A DNA stretch of 64,000 bases, taken from Nocardioides aquaticus (GTDB lineage Bacteria; Actinomycetota; Actinomycetes; Propionibacteriales; Nocardioidaceae). The notes below the pieces were generated by a model. The model had not been told where the DNA came from and ran no database searches. It worked only from the letters and a program-made list of their open reading frames with translations. Where the stretch lies: positions 806,001 to 870,000 of the forward strand of contig NZ_CP075371.1 of NCBI RefSeq assembly GCF_018459925.1, read 5' to 3'. Positions 43,364-50,886 of the stretch are shown in pieces. Each line of letters begins with the position of its first letter. The stretch's first letter is position 1. The position numbers and the translations under genes are program-made.

Positions 43364-43999
43364 TCAGTGCGGCATCGCCGGCATCAGCACCCGGTTGATC
43401 CCGTGCGCCACCTGGCGGTTGCCGCGGTTGATGTCGACCTGGACCACGCGCGCGTTCTTGCCGTCCGCGCGGTCGAGGACGAACACCTTGCCCTTGCGGG
43501 TGACCTCGATGCGGACCTTCTGGCCCTGCGCCGTCGTCAGCCGCGCGCCGTCGGAGGCCAGCACCCGCGTGCTGCCCAGCGCCTGGCCCGGCACCACGTG
43601 GTAGAGCAGCACGGTCTCGATGGCCTCGACACCCAGTGCCCCGGCGAGCGCACCGAAGGTCTCCTCCTCCGAGCCCGGGTCCTCCCCGAGCGCGGCCTTG
43701 GCCAGCCTCTCGAACGCGAAGTCGTTGGGCGCGAAGGCGACCAGGCGCTTCCTGCCCTGGGTGAGGATCCCGACCGGGCTCTCCGGGTCGTTCTCGAGCA
43801 CGGCCAGGACGGCGGCCTCGAGGATGTCGTAGTCCGCCGCGTTCCGGTCGAAGCCGGAGTCGGCGGCCAGGACCGTGGCCAGGCTGGTGGTGCCACGAGG
43901 CTTGGCCGCCTCGACCGGCGAGGCCATGGTCACGGCGACGGCCGAGGCGGCCAGGGCGGCGACGGTGAGCCGAGCCGAGCGGATCAGGTTGTTCTTCAT
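43364..43999 (-). CDS. Secreted fasciclin (FAS1) domain protein
   Basis: About 211 aa from the ATG at 43997-43999. Residues ~1-32 are a signal peptide (MKNNLIRSARLTVAALAASA, then VAVTMASPVEA). The FAS1 domain includes FDRNAADYDILEAAVLAVLE, RLVAFAPNDFAFERLA near 90, LYHVVPGQALGSTRVL near 133 and a final HGINRVLMP. FAS1 proteins such as MPT70/MPT83 of mycobacteria sit under SigK control and act in adhesion at the cell surface. Here a SigK-like gene lies 129 bp upstream on the same strand, a matching arrangement. Confidence 0.92.
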   Translation of the reverse strand: MKNNLIRSARLTVAALAASAVAVTMASPVEAAKPRGTTSLATVLAADSGFDRNAADYDILEAAVLAVLENDPESPVGILTQGRKRLVAFAPNDFAFERLAKAALGEDPGSEEETFGALAGALGVEAIETVLLYHVVPGQALGSTRVLASDGARLTTAQGQKVRIEVTRKGKVFVLDRADGKNARVVQVDINRGNRQVAHGINRVLMPAMPH

Positions 44000-44127
44000 C
44001 TCGTCCTCCGATGATGAGGCGCCGATGCACGGCGCATCAGATGTGTGACGCCGATCATGCACGCAGTGTCCAAGGTCCCGGGTGAACACGATGTCGAATC
44101 GGTGCGCGCGCCAGGCCTCGCGGTGGG

Positions 44128-44718
44128 TCAGTCCGCCAGCTCGTCGCGGAGCCGGCGGAGGCCGCCGCGGATGCGGGACTTGACCGTCCCCACCGGCAGG
44201 CCCAGCCGGTCGGCGATCTCGACGTGGGTGCGCCCGTCGAAGTAGGCCAGGTGGATCGACTCTCGCTGCGCCGGGGTCAGCACCGCCAACGCACGCCGTA
44301 CGCGGGTCGCCTCCCACCGGTCGTGGACCGCCGTGAAGGTCGCGTCGTCGTCGTCACGGTTGCGGAGGTCGCTCGCGTGGACGATGGTGTCGCGCCGCGC
44401 CTGTCGCTCGACCGCCCGCACCCGGTCGACGGCCTTGCTGTGCACGATGATCAGGATCCAGGTGACCGCCCCGCCGCGGGTGGGGTCGAAGCGGGTCGAG
44501 AAGCGCCAGACCTGCAGGTACGCCTCCTGGACCACCTCCTCGGCCTGGGCGACGTCCCGCAGGACGCGCAACGCCACCCCGAAGGCACGGGCCGACGTCG
44601 CGTCGTAGACCTGCGCGAAGGCTGCGTGGTCGCCGCCAGCAGCCCGCTGGAGGTCGGCGGCGACGCGGCGTTCGGCATCGCCCCCGCGGCTCGTTCCGCG
44701 GTGAGTCGTCTCGAGCAT
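44128..44718 (-). CDS. ECF sigma factor, SigK-like
   Basis: About 196 aa from ATG at 44716-44718; GTG at 44746-44748 is an in-frame alternative. Region 2 reads FGVALRVLRDVAQAEEVVQEAYLQVWR near 55-80, then GGAVTWILIIVHSKAVDRVR; region 4 is LTPAQRESIHLAYFDGRTHVEI ... LPVGTVKSRIRGGL near 150-185. The region-2 sequence (RVLRD...EExxQExYLxVWR) and the adjacent fasciclin gene recall mycobacterial SigK with its MPT70/83 regulon. No anti-sigma (RskA) gene is adjacent; regulation here is therefore unclear. I could not find a convincing SigK -35/-10 pair in front of the fasciclin gene. Confidence 0.85.
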   Translation of the reverse strand: MLETTHRGTSRGGDAERRVAADLQRAAGGDHAAFAQVYDATSARAFGVALRVLRDVAQAEEVVQEAYLQVWRFSTRFDPTRGGAVTWILIIVHSKAVDRVRAVERQARRDTIVHASDLRNRDDDDATFTAVHDRWEATRVRRALAVLTPAQRESIHLAYFDGRTHVEIADRLGLPVGTVKSRIRGGLRRLRDELAD

Positions 44719-44920
44719 CGGCACCCGTTCGTGGCCCGGAGGGAGCACGCGCTACCGGGGTCCGGGGCAGCACCTAGGCCCACGAGGCTAGACGCGCGGC
44801 CGGGCGACGGCAACGACTGCGCCACCGGACGGCCAGGACGGCAGGTCCGGGTCGGGTGGCCGCCTCCAAGGTTCACGCCGGGGTCGCACCCCGGAAACAC
44901 CCACGGGGCACCGTCGGGCC

Positions 44921-45007
44921 ATGTCCTACCCCGGCCATCTCTGGCGACGGCTCCGTTGCAAGGTGAAGTACGGCTCCGCCTGCCCGCACCACCCCGCGCA
45001 CCGCTGA
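44921..45007 (+). CDS. Possible 28-aa basic peptide
   Basis: ATG at 44921 opens a 28-codon frame, MSYPGHLWRRLRCKVKYG then SACPHHPAHR, rich in Arg, Lys, His and two Cys. No good ribosome-binding site precedes it, so it may be a chance frame. It lies in the gap between the sigma factor and the convergent DUF2254 gene; the rest of this gap shows no gene. Confidence 0.2.
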   Translation: MSYPGHLWRRLRCKVKYGSACPHHPAHR

Positions 45008-45024
45008 GGTCGCGACTCGCCCCG

Positions 45025-46365
45025 TCAGCCGCGACTGAGCGTCCGCTCGACCTCGACCCCCAGCTCCTCCAGCGCACGCCGCTCGGTCTGGTCGAACGAC
45101 TGGGCGGCGACCGTCCGCCGCACCCGGTCCAGGTGGTCGACGACCACGCTGCGCTGGTCCGGAGCGACCCGCCGGGCGAGGTCGAGCAGGACTTGGAGGA
45201 TCTGCGCGAGGACCTGGGGGTCCTCGGCGCCGTACCGGCGGGGCTGGGAGAGCCCGAGGTCGACGAAGTCGGCCAGGTCCGGTCCGCGCAGCACCACCCG
45301 GGCCTCCCCGTCCTCGTCCCGCAGGACGGTGGCGGCCAGGTCCCGCTCGACGAGCACGCAGAGGAACGCCGAGATGTGCCCGAGGGCGTGGACGGCGGTG
45401 GTCGGGTCGTTGATGCCGGGGGAGAGGCCCTTGTTGGCCACGTCGACCAGCTGGCGCAGCCCGAACCCGACGTCCTGCGACGAGGTCCGCTCGAAGCTGA
45501 GCTGCAGGCAGTCGGCGACCCGCGCGGCGATCCGCTCGGTCGTCTCGTCGTCGTGACGCCCGCCGGTCCGGGGCCAGGCGGTGCCGAGCGGCGTGCCGAC
45601 GACCACGAAGTCGCCCGGGCTGACGTCGATGCTCAGCAGCGTCGCCTCCTCGGTGGCGACCTCGAGCAGGGCGTCGTGGTCGATCCAGGTCAGGAACCCG
45701 TACTCGGCCGACGCCAGCTCGCTGGCCGTGGGTGGCGGTCCCGGGGTCGCGGGCGGTCCGTTCCCGGCCGCAGGATCGCGCTCGGGGAGCGTGGTGCGCA
45801 GGGTCCGCAGCGCCTCGTCGTGGACGTCGCGCAGCATGGTCTCGGGGCGGATCTGCTGCGTCAGGTGGGCCAGGAAAAGGACCAGCGCCACGACGCTGGC
45901 CAGGGCCAGCACGAACGACACCGTCACCGCGATCTGGGGGACCAGCTCGACCTCGCCCGCGCCGTCGCCGCCGCTGCGCACGGCCCGCAGGACGGTCAGG
46001 GAGTAGGTGAAGGTGGCCAGGAAGAGGGCCAGGGTGGCCTGCACGAACTGGTCGCCGGCGAAGGTCCGCAGCAGCCGGGGCGAGAACTGGCTGCTGGCCA
46101 GCTGCAGGGTCACCACGGTCAGGGAGAAGGTCAGCGCGGTCACGGTGATCATCGACGAGGAGATCGCGTCCAGCAGGGTGCGGGCGGCGTCCGCGTCGCC
46201 GCCGAAGAGCCAGGCCTTGACCCCGGCCGGCAGGTCCTCGTCGACCGCCGCGTCGAGCTCGGGCAGACCGAGGCCGAGCAGCAGCGCGAGGGTCACCGCG
46301 ATGGTGGGCACGGGCCACAGGCGGGTCCGCACCAGGTCGCGGGAGTTGGCCCACCAGGTCCTCAT
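45025..46365 (-). CDS. DUF2254 family membrane protein
   Basis: About 446 aa from ATG at 46363-46365. Four or so helices lie in the first ~190 residues, including VPTIAVTLALLLGLGL and TVTALTFSLTVVTLQLASSQFSPR, the latter the signature of DUF2254. The C-terminal cytoplasmic part has LRQLVDVANKGLSPGINDPTTAVHAL near 310, also conserved in the family. Function is unknown; members are predicted membrane proteins with regulatory cytoplasmic domains. It is divergent from the 109-aa paralogue gene. Confidence 0.87.
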   Translation of the reverse strand: MRTWWANSRDLVRTRLWPVPTIAVTLALLLGLGLPELDAAVDEDLPAGVKAWLFGGDADAARTLLDAISSSMITVTALTFSLTVVTLQLASSQFSPRLLRTFAGDQFVQATLALFLATFTYSLTVLRAVRSGGDGAGEVELVPQIAVTVSFVLALASVVALVLFLAHLTQQIRPETMLRDVHDEALRTLRTTLPERDPAAGNGPPATPGPPPTASELASAEYGFLTWIDHDALLEVATEEATLLSIDVSPGDFVVVGTPLGTAWPRTGGRHDDETTERIAARVADCLQLSFERTSSQDVGFGLRQLVDVANKGLSPGINDPTTAVHALGHISAFLCVLVERDLAATVLRDEDGEARVVLRGPDLADFVDLGLSQPRRYGAEDPQVLAQILQVLLDLARRVAPDQRSVVVDHLDRVRRTVAAQSFDQTERRALEELGVEVERTLSRG

Positions 46366-46464
46366 CGGGCCAGCCTCCCAGGACCGGCCGCGCCGGTGTG
46401 GCTCGTGGGCGGCGCCGCGCCGGGCGTTCCGGGAAGCGACCGGGCCCGTGCGAGGGTGGGGGGC

Positions 46465-46794
46465 GTGCCTGCGCCCCGCCCCCGCCGTACCGCCGCAGAC
46501 CCTCGAGGTCTGCGACTGTTCGTCCACCTGGCCCGCATCGCCGCCGCGACCGCCGACCTCGGAGGCCTCGGCCAGGCGGGCCTGCGCAGCGACCTGCGTC
46601 AGCTCGAGGCCGAGGCTGCCCGCGAGCGTCCCCGCCCGGCGGTCGCCCGGGCGCTGGTCGACGAGGTCGTGACCGGCCTGGCGGCCGTGGTGTCCGAGGA
46701 GACGCGGGCACTGCTCGCCGAGGCCCGCGACGACGTACGCCGCCCGCATCCCGACCTGCGCGCGGTCGACGACGAGGTCTCGGAAGCCGGCTGA
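46465..46794 (+). CDS. Small cytosolic helical protein, paralogue A (109 aa)
   Basis: Exactly 109 aa from a GTG, the same length as the protein at 47883. Core LRLFVHLARIAAATADLGGL ... GLRSDLRQLEAEAARERPRP and ALVDEVVTGLAAVVSEETRALLAEARDDV matches FVHLARLSMLTTDVSG...GLRRDLAQLAAEAGRRRPRR and ...LLRHARDDL in the paralogue. All-helical, no cysteine, no membrane segment. The two genes flank the mechanosensitive-type membrane protein and share its strand. Family not recognised; partner of the membrane protein is an inference from position. Confidence 0.6.
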   Translation: MPAPRPRRTAADPRGLRLFVHLARIAAATADLGGLGQAGLRSDLRQLEAEAARERPRPAVARALVDEVVTGLAAVVSEETRALLAEARDDVRRPHPDLRAVDDEVSEAG

Positions 46795-46805
46795 GCCAAC
46801 CGAGG

Positions 46806-46820
46806 ACTTACGCCGTAAGT
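46806..46820. promoter_or_regulatory. Palindrome ACTTACGCCGTAAGT (candidate TetR-type operator)
   Basis: Six-base perfect arms ACTTAC/GTAAGT around GCC. It shares TTAyGCCGTAA with the palindrome at 61303-61319 next to the TetR gene. Confidence 0.5.
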
Positions 46821-46834
46821 TTCCTACCTCCAGG

Positions 46835-46854
46835 GGTGGGGCAGCGGCCCCACC
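46835..46854 (+). other. Hairpin just before the mechanosensitive-type gene
   Basis: GGTGGGGC / GCCCCACC with loop AGCG, 8 bp before the GTG. It may end the upstream transcript or affect translation of the downstream gene. Confidence 0.45.
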
Positions 46855-46861
46855 GATCTGC

Positions 46862-47767
46862 GTGACTGGTGGCATGGACATCGGTAGCTCATTCGAGAAC
46901 GCGACGGACGGCATCTTCGCGTTCATCCCCAACCTGCTCGGCTCGCTCCTGCTCCTCCTGATCGGCTACGTGATCGCCACCGTGGTCGCCAAGCTCGTCA
47001 AGACGGTGCTCGACAGGCTCCACCTCGACACCCGCCTCCAGGAGTCGGACGCCCACACCTACGTGGAGCGGGTCGTGCCCGGCGCCAGCGCCAGCAACGG
47101 CATCTCCCGCGTGGTGTTCTGGCTGATCTTCGTCTTCTTCATCTCCGCCGCGATCGGCGCCCTGGGCATCCCCGCGGTCAGCACCTTCATGAACCAGGTC
47201 CTGGCCTACCTGCCGAACGTGATCGTCGCGATCCTGATCTTCGTCGTCGCCGCGCTGGTCTCCGGTGCCGCCGCCGCGGGCGCCGCCAAGCTGCTGGGCG
47301 ACACCCCCACCGGCAAGATCGCCGCCACGGTCATCCCGGCCCTGGTGATGGTCATCGCACTGTTCATGATCCTCAACCAGCTGCAGATCGCCCCCGAGAT
47401 CGTCACGATCGCCTTCGCCGCCACCATGGGCGCGCTCGCGCTCGGCACCGCCCTGGCCTTCGGCCTCGGCGGCAAGGACGTCGCCGGCCGCATCCTCGAG
47501 GACGCCTACACCAGCAGCCGCGAGGCCAAGGAGCGCGCGAAGAGCGATCTGCAGACCGGTCGTGCGCGCGCTGAGCAGCAGCTCGACCAGCGTGGTGACA
47601 GCTCCTACCAGCAGGACGCCAACCAGCAGGGCGCCTACGAGCAGCCCGGCACCTACGAGCAGGGCTACTACGACGAGGGCCCGTACGACCAGGGCGTCGA
47701 GACCCAGCGCACCCAGCCGGTGCAGTCGACCGACCCGGGCTACGACCCGTACCAGCAGGGGCGCTGA
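46862..47767 (+). CDS. CmpX/mechanosensitive-channel-like membrane protein
   Basis: About 301 aa from the GTG at 46862 (ATG at 46874 is an alternative). TM helices: IFAFIPNLLGSLLLLLIGYVIA (~18-40), ISRVVFWLIFVFFISAAIGAL (~80-100), PNVIVAILIFVVAALVSGAAAAGA (~120-145) and AATVIPALVMVIALFMILNQL (~160-180), with TMGALALGTALAFGLGGKDVAGRI near 190-215, the motif shared with the TM-helix repeat of CmpX/MscS-like proteins. No MscS beta domain. A Gln/Tyr-rich acidic tail (~230-301) repeats YEQ, YQQ and DPY, likely disordered. Probably a small osmotic or membrane-stress protein flanked by the 109-aa paralogues. Confidence 0.8.
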   Translation: MTGGMDIGSSFENATDGIFAFIPNLLGSLLLLLIGYVIATVVAKLVKTVLDRLHLDTRLQESDAHTYVERVVPGASASNGISRVVFWLIFVFFISAAIGALGIPAVSTFMNQVLAYLPNVIVAILIFVVAALVSGAAAAGAAKLLGDTPTGKIAATVIPALVMVIALFMILNQLQIAPEIVTIAFAATMGALALGTALAFGLGGKDVAGRILEDAYTSSREAKERAKSDLQTGRARAEQQLDQRGDSSYQQDANQQGAYEQPGTYEQGYYDEGPYDQGVETQRTQPVQSTDPGYDPYQQGR

Positions 47768-47815
47768 CCCACCGCGCTTCACTCCGCATCAACGCACCAA
47801 GCACGTGAGCACGTG

Positions 47816-47848
47816 GGCCGGGCGGGACCTCCGAGGTCCCGCCCGGCC
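47816..47848 (+). terminator. Perfect 15-bp hairpin terminator
   Basis: GGCCGGGCGGGACCT / AGGTCCCGCCCGGCC around CCG, about 48 bp past the stop of the mechanosensitive-type gene. Confidence 0.85.
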
Positions 47849-47882
47849 GTGCGTGTCCCCGCTCCCGACGCGAAAGGGCGCC

Positions 47883-48212
47883 GTGACCAGCAGCCAACCG
47901 GACCTCCCAGGCCTTCCCGACCTGCCCGCGCACCGCGCAGCGATCGAGACGTTCGTGCACCTCGCCCGGCTCTCGATGCTCACCACCGACGTCAGCGGGC
48001 AGGCCTACGACGGGCTGCGCCGTGACCTCGCCCAGCTGGCCGCCGAGGCCGGACGACGCCGCCCCCGCCGCGAGGTGGCGGTCGCGCTGGCCGACCTGAT
48101 CCTGGCCGACCTGGTCCTGGCCGACCTGCCCGCGGACGAGAACGCCCACGGGTTGCTGCGCCACGCGCGGGACGACCTCGCGCACGGCCGGCCGGCCCGT
48201 CCGCCGCACTGA
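47883..48212 (+). CDS. Small cytosolic helical protein, paralogue B (109 aa)
   Basis: 109 aa from a GTG. IETFVHLARLSMLTTDVSGQAYDGLRRDL near residues 20-50, then LAAEAGRRRPRREVAVALADLI and a hydrophobic L/A/D-repeat (LADLILADLVLADLPAD), ending HARDDLAHGRPARPPH. Very like paralogue A in order, length and pattern, so a duplication with divergence. It sits after the terminator following the mechanosensitive-type gene, thus may have its own promoter. Function unknown. Confidence 0.6.
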   Translation: MTSSQPDLPGLPDLPAHRAAIETFVHLARLSMLTTDVSGQAYDGLRRDLAQLAAEAGRRRPRREVAVALADLILADLVLADLPADENAHGLLRHARDDLAHGRPARPPH

Positions 48213-48267
48213 TGTGGACGGATCTGCGGATGTGTTGAAGTCCAGGACGGGTGTCGGCCCGGCTCCC

Positions 48268-48273
48268 TAGACT
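48268..48273 (+). promoter_or_regulatory. Likely -10 element of the histidine kinase gene
   Basis: TAGACT, 6 bp before the GTG at 48280, consistent with leaderless transcription. No clear -35. Confidence 0.4.
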
Positions 48274-48279
48274 CCCGCC

Positions 48280-50382
48280 GTGGAACGGCCCCGGACCCCG
48301 GTGACCCGCCGGCGCGAGGCCCTCGCCCTGGCGGCGCTCGCGCTGCTCACCTTCGCGCTGAGCCTGCTGGCCCGCTCCACCGCCAGCGACACCGACCACG
48401 CCCTGGTCTGGCCGCTCGCCGGCTTCGTCGTGCTCTGGCTGCTGCACCGTGGTCCGCGCGCCGGTGTCGTCGACGCCGTCGCCGTCGCGGTGCCGGCCGG
48501 GGCCGCGCTCGCCTGGACCGGGCTCGGCGCGGTCGAGTCCGCCCTCGGCGGGGTCGCGGTGCTGGTGCAGCCGCTGGTCACCGTCGCGCTGGTCCGGCGT
48601 CTCGCGCCCGGCCTGGCCCGCCCCCGTGGTGAGCGGGAGTCGATCGCCTCGCTCTCGGTGCTGGCCGGACTGGCGCTCGCGCTGGTCGGTGGCGTGCTGG
48701 CCACGGCAGCGGTGCTGGTCCTGCTCGAGGTGGTCGGCGGCGCCGGCCTCTCCTGGTCGGTGGGCCTGCTGTGGGTGGTGCGCGACCTGACCGGGGCGTT
48801 CGTGGCTGTGTCGGTGGGAATGGTCGCCTCCCAGCACCGCACCGGCGGGCGGGCCCGGGGGCCTGCGGGCCGGCTGCACCGCGGCACGCGCCTGGAGCTC
48901 GTCGGGGTGCTGGGCCTGTCGACCGCGATCTTCGCCACCACGTTCGTCTACGAGGGTCTGCCGCTGTCCTTCCCGCTGCTGATCGCCACCGGCTGGCTCG
49001 GCCTGCGCTTCGACATGCTGGTCACGACCGCCCACACCGCCGTCTTCGGCGCCGCCATCACCGCCGCGACGCTGTTCGGTCAGGGACCGTTCGCCGACGC
49101 CGGGACACCGGTGGAGTCGGCGTCCTTCGTCCAGTTCTTCGTCCTGCTGATGGGGGCCGCCGGCCTCGTGGTCAGCGCCGAGCGCGCCCAGGTGCACGTC
49201 CTCAACGAGGAGCTGCGTCAGGCCGCGGCCGCCAACCGGGACCAGGCCGACCTGCTGCAGGAGATGATCGACGCGATGACCGAGGGCGTCATGGTCGTCG
49301 ACGACGCCGGGGAGGTGCTGGCCAGCAACCCGGCGCTCGACCGGCTGCTCGGGGTCGGGGCGGGACGGCGTACCGAGCGGCTCCAGGGCCTGATGGCGTT
49401 CCGTCTCGACGGGACCCGGATGCTCGAGGACGAGCGGCCGTCACGCCGCGCGCTGGCCGGCGAGCGGGTGGTGCGCGAGCAGGTGCTCTACCGAGCGGAG
49501 GGTCGCCCGGACCGCGTCCTGGCCGCCACCGCGCTGCCGCTGCCCGACCACGACCGGACCGGGCGGCGTCGCGCGATGATCCTGATCGAGGACGTCACCG
49601 TCGAGCACGACCGCCGCGCCGACCTGGTCACCTTCGCCCAGATGGTGGCCCACGACCTGCGCAACCCGCTGAGCGGCATCCTGGGGTGGACCGGGCTGGC
49701 CGCGCGGCGTTTGGAGGAGACCCAGGAGGTCCCGTCGGCCGAGCTCGGCGGTTACCTGCGGCGCACGGGCGACGCCGCCCGCCGGATGGACGACCTGATC
49801 GAGCACCTGCTGGACCGGGCCACCCGCGACGTGGAGCCGCACGACGAGGAGGTCGACCTCGGCGAGGTGCTCCTGCGGGTGGCCCGTGAGCGGGGTGTCG
49901 GATCCCTGGTCGAGGTCGCCAGCGTGCCCGTCCTGCGCGCCGACCCCGGGATGCTGCACCAGCTGGTCGACAACCTGCTCGCGAACGCGGTGAAGTTCGC
50001 CCGCCCCGGCGTCGCGCACGCGATCCACTGCACCAGCCGGATGGCCGACGGGGGTGTGGTCGTCTCGATCACCGACAACGGTCGCGGCGTGCCGGCCGGC
50101 CAGCACGAGCAGATCTTCGCCGAGGGCCACCGTGGCCATCCCAGCCTCGTGGACGGCACCGGCCTCGGCCTCTCGGTCTGCCGTCGGATCGCGGGGCGTC
50201 ACGGCGGCACGATCCGCGCGGTCGACAACCCCGACGGTCCCGGGGCGGTGCTGGAGATCGTGATGCCGATGGAGCGGGTGATCTCGCTCCCGCAGCGTCA
50301 CGCGGACCACGCCGCCAGCAGTCCTGCCGAGACCACCCACATCGTGGCGCCGTCGATGGAGCGCGAGAACCCCGGCCGCTGA
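48280..50382 (+). CDS. Membrane sensor histidine kinase (hybrid lacks a receiver)
   Basis: About 700 aa from a GTG. Residues ~1-300 hold eight or so hydrophobic helices (MASE1-like sensor). A PAS-type domain lies near 320-430 (EMIDAMTEGVMVVDDAGEVLASN). The HisKA box VAHDLRNPLSGILGW has its phosphoacceptor His near 459, then the HATPase_c N box DNLLANAVKFARPG near 565, G1 DNGRGVPAGQHEQIFAEGH and G2 GTGLGLSVCRRIAGRHGG. No response regulator is adjacent; the LuxR regulator at 56953 is remote. It senses an unknown signal at the membrane. Confidence 0.9.
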   Translation: MERPRTPVTRRREALALAALALLTFALSLLARSTASDTDHALVWPLAGFVVLWLLHRGPRAGVVDAVAVAVPAGAALAWTGLGAVESALGGVAVLVQPLVTVALVRRLAPGLARPRGERESIASLSVLAGLALALVGGVLATAAVLVLLEVVGGAGLSWSVGLLWVVRDLTGAFVAVSVGMVASQHRTGGRARGPAGRLHRGTRLELVGVLGLSTAIFATTFVYEGLPLSFPLLIATGWLGLRFDMLVTTAHTAVFGAAITAATLFGQGPFADAGTPVESASFVQFFVLLMGAAGLVVSAERAQVHVLNEELRQAAAANRDQADLLQEMIDAMTEGVMVVDDAGEVLASNPALDRLLGVGAGRRTERLQGLMAFRLDGTRMLEDERPSRRALAGERVVREQVLYRAEGRPDRVLAATALPLPDHDRTGRRRAMILIEDVTVEHDRRADLVTFAQMVAHDLRNPLSGILGWTGLAARRLEETQEVPSAELGGYLRRTGDAARRMDDLIEHLLDRATRDVEPHDEEVDLGEVLLRVARERGVGSLVEVASVPVLRADPGMLHQLVDNLLANAVKFARPGVAHAIHCTSRMADGGVVVSITDNGRGVPAGQHEQIFAEGHRGHPSLVDGTGLGLSVCRRIAGRHGGTIRAVDNPDGPGAVLEIVMPMERVISLPQRHADHAASSPAETTHIVAPSMERENPGR

Positions 50383-50401
50383 GCGACCCGTGGTGGGGGC
50401 C

Positions 50402-50614
50402 TCAGTCCCTGACCCACAGCACTCCGCAGAGCGCCATCCCGACGAGCCAGGCCCCCACGATCGGCAGGTCGCCGAGGTGCAGCCCGTGGTTGCCGAACCC
50501 GACGATCACCTGGACGTCCCGTGTGGCCGCCGAGGGCTCGACGCTGAGGCCGGCGAGCAGCAGGCCGGTGAGGAGCAGCGCCGCAGCGAGGGCGACGGAA
50601 CGGATCGTGGACAC
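50402..50614 (-). CDS. Small two-helix membrane protein (70 aa)
   Basis: About 70 aa from a GTG. Hydrophobic helices SVALAAALLLTGLLLAGL (~6-23) and LPIVGAWLVGMALCGVLWV (~50-68) flank a short extracytoplasmic loop (TRDVQVIVGFGNHGLHLGD). The stop is 19 bp from the kinase stop, convergent. Family not recognised. The only support is the good helix pattern and codon use. Confidence 0.55.
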   Translation of the reverse strand: MSTIRSVALAAALLLTGLLLAGLSVEPSAATRDVQVIVGFGNHGLHLGDLPIVGAWLVGMALCGVLWVRD

Positions 50615-50886
50615 CGGGCGCACCCTACGACCGTCCTCCCGTGGGATCGCGCCAGCAGCACCGGGTGTGACGAGTCTCCCGCGCGGCTGATTAGGCCGCT
50701 GACCTGCGTACCCGTAAAGTGAAGAGCGCGATGGCGGCCCCATCCGTTCTGCCTCGGGCCGCGCACCACACGTCGTCCCCCGAGCGTCGCGGCCACCCAG
50801 CACCACTGCTGGGACCAGGATCCGCGCCGGGCAGGACACCCAGCCGATCGAGAGCGAGACAGCGGCGCCCTGCGCCGCCTGCCCCC

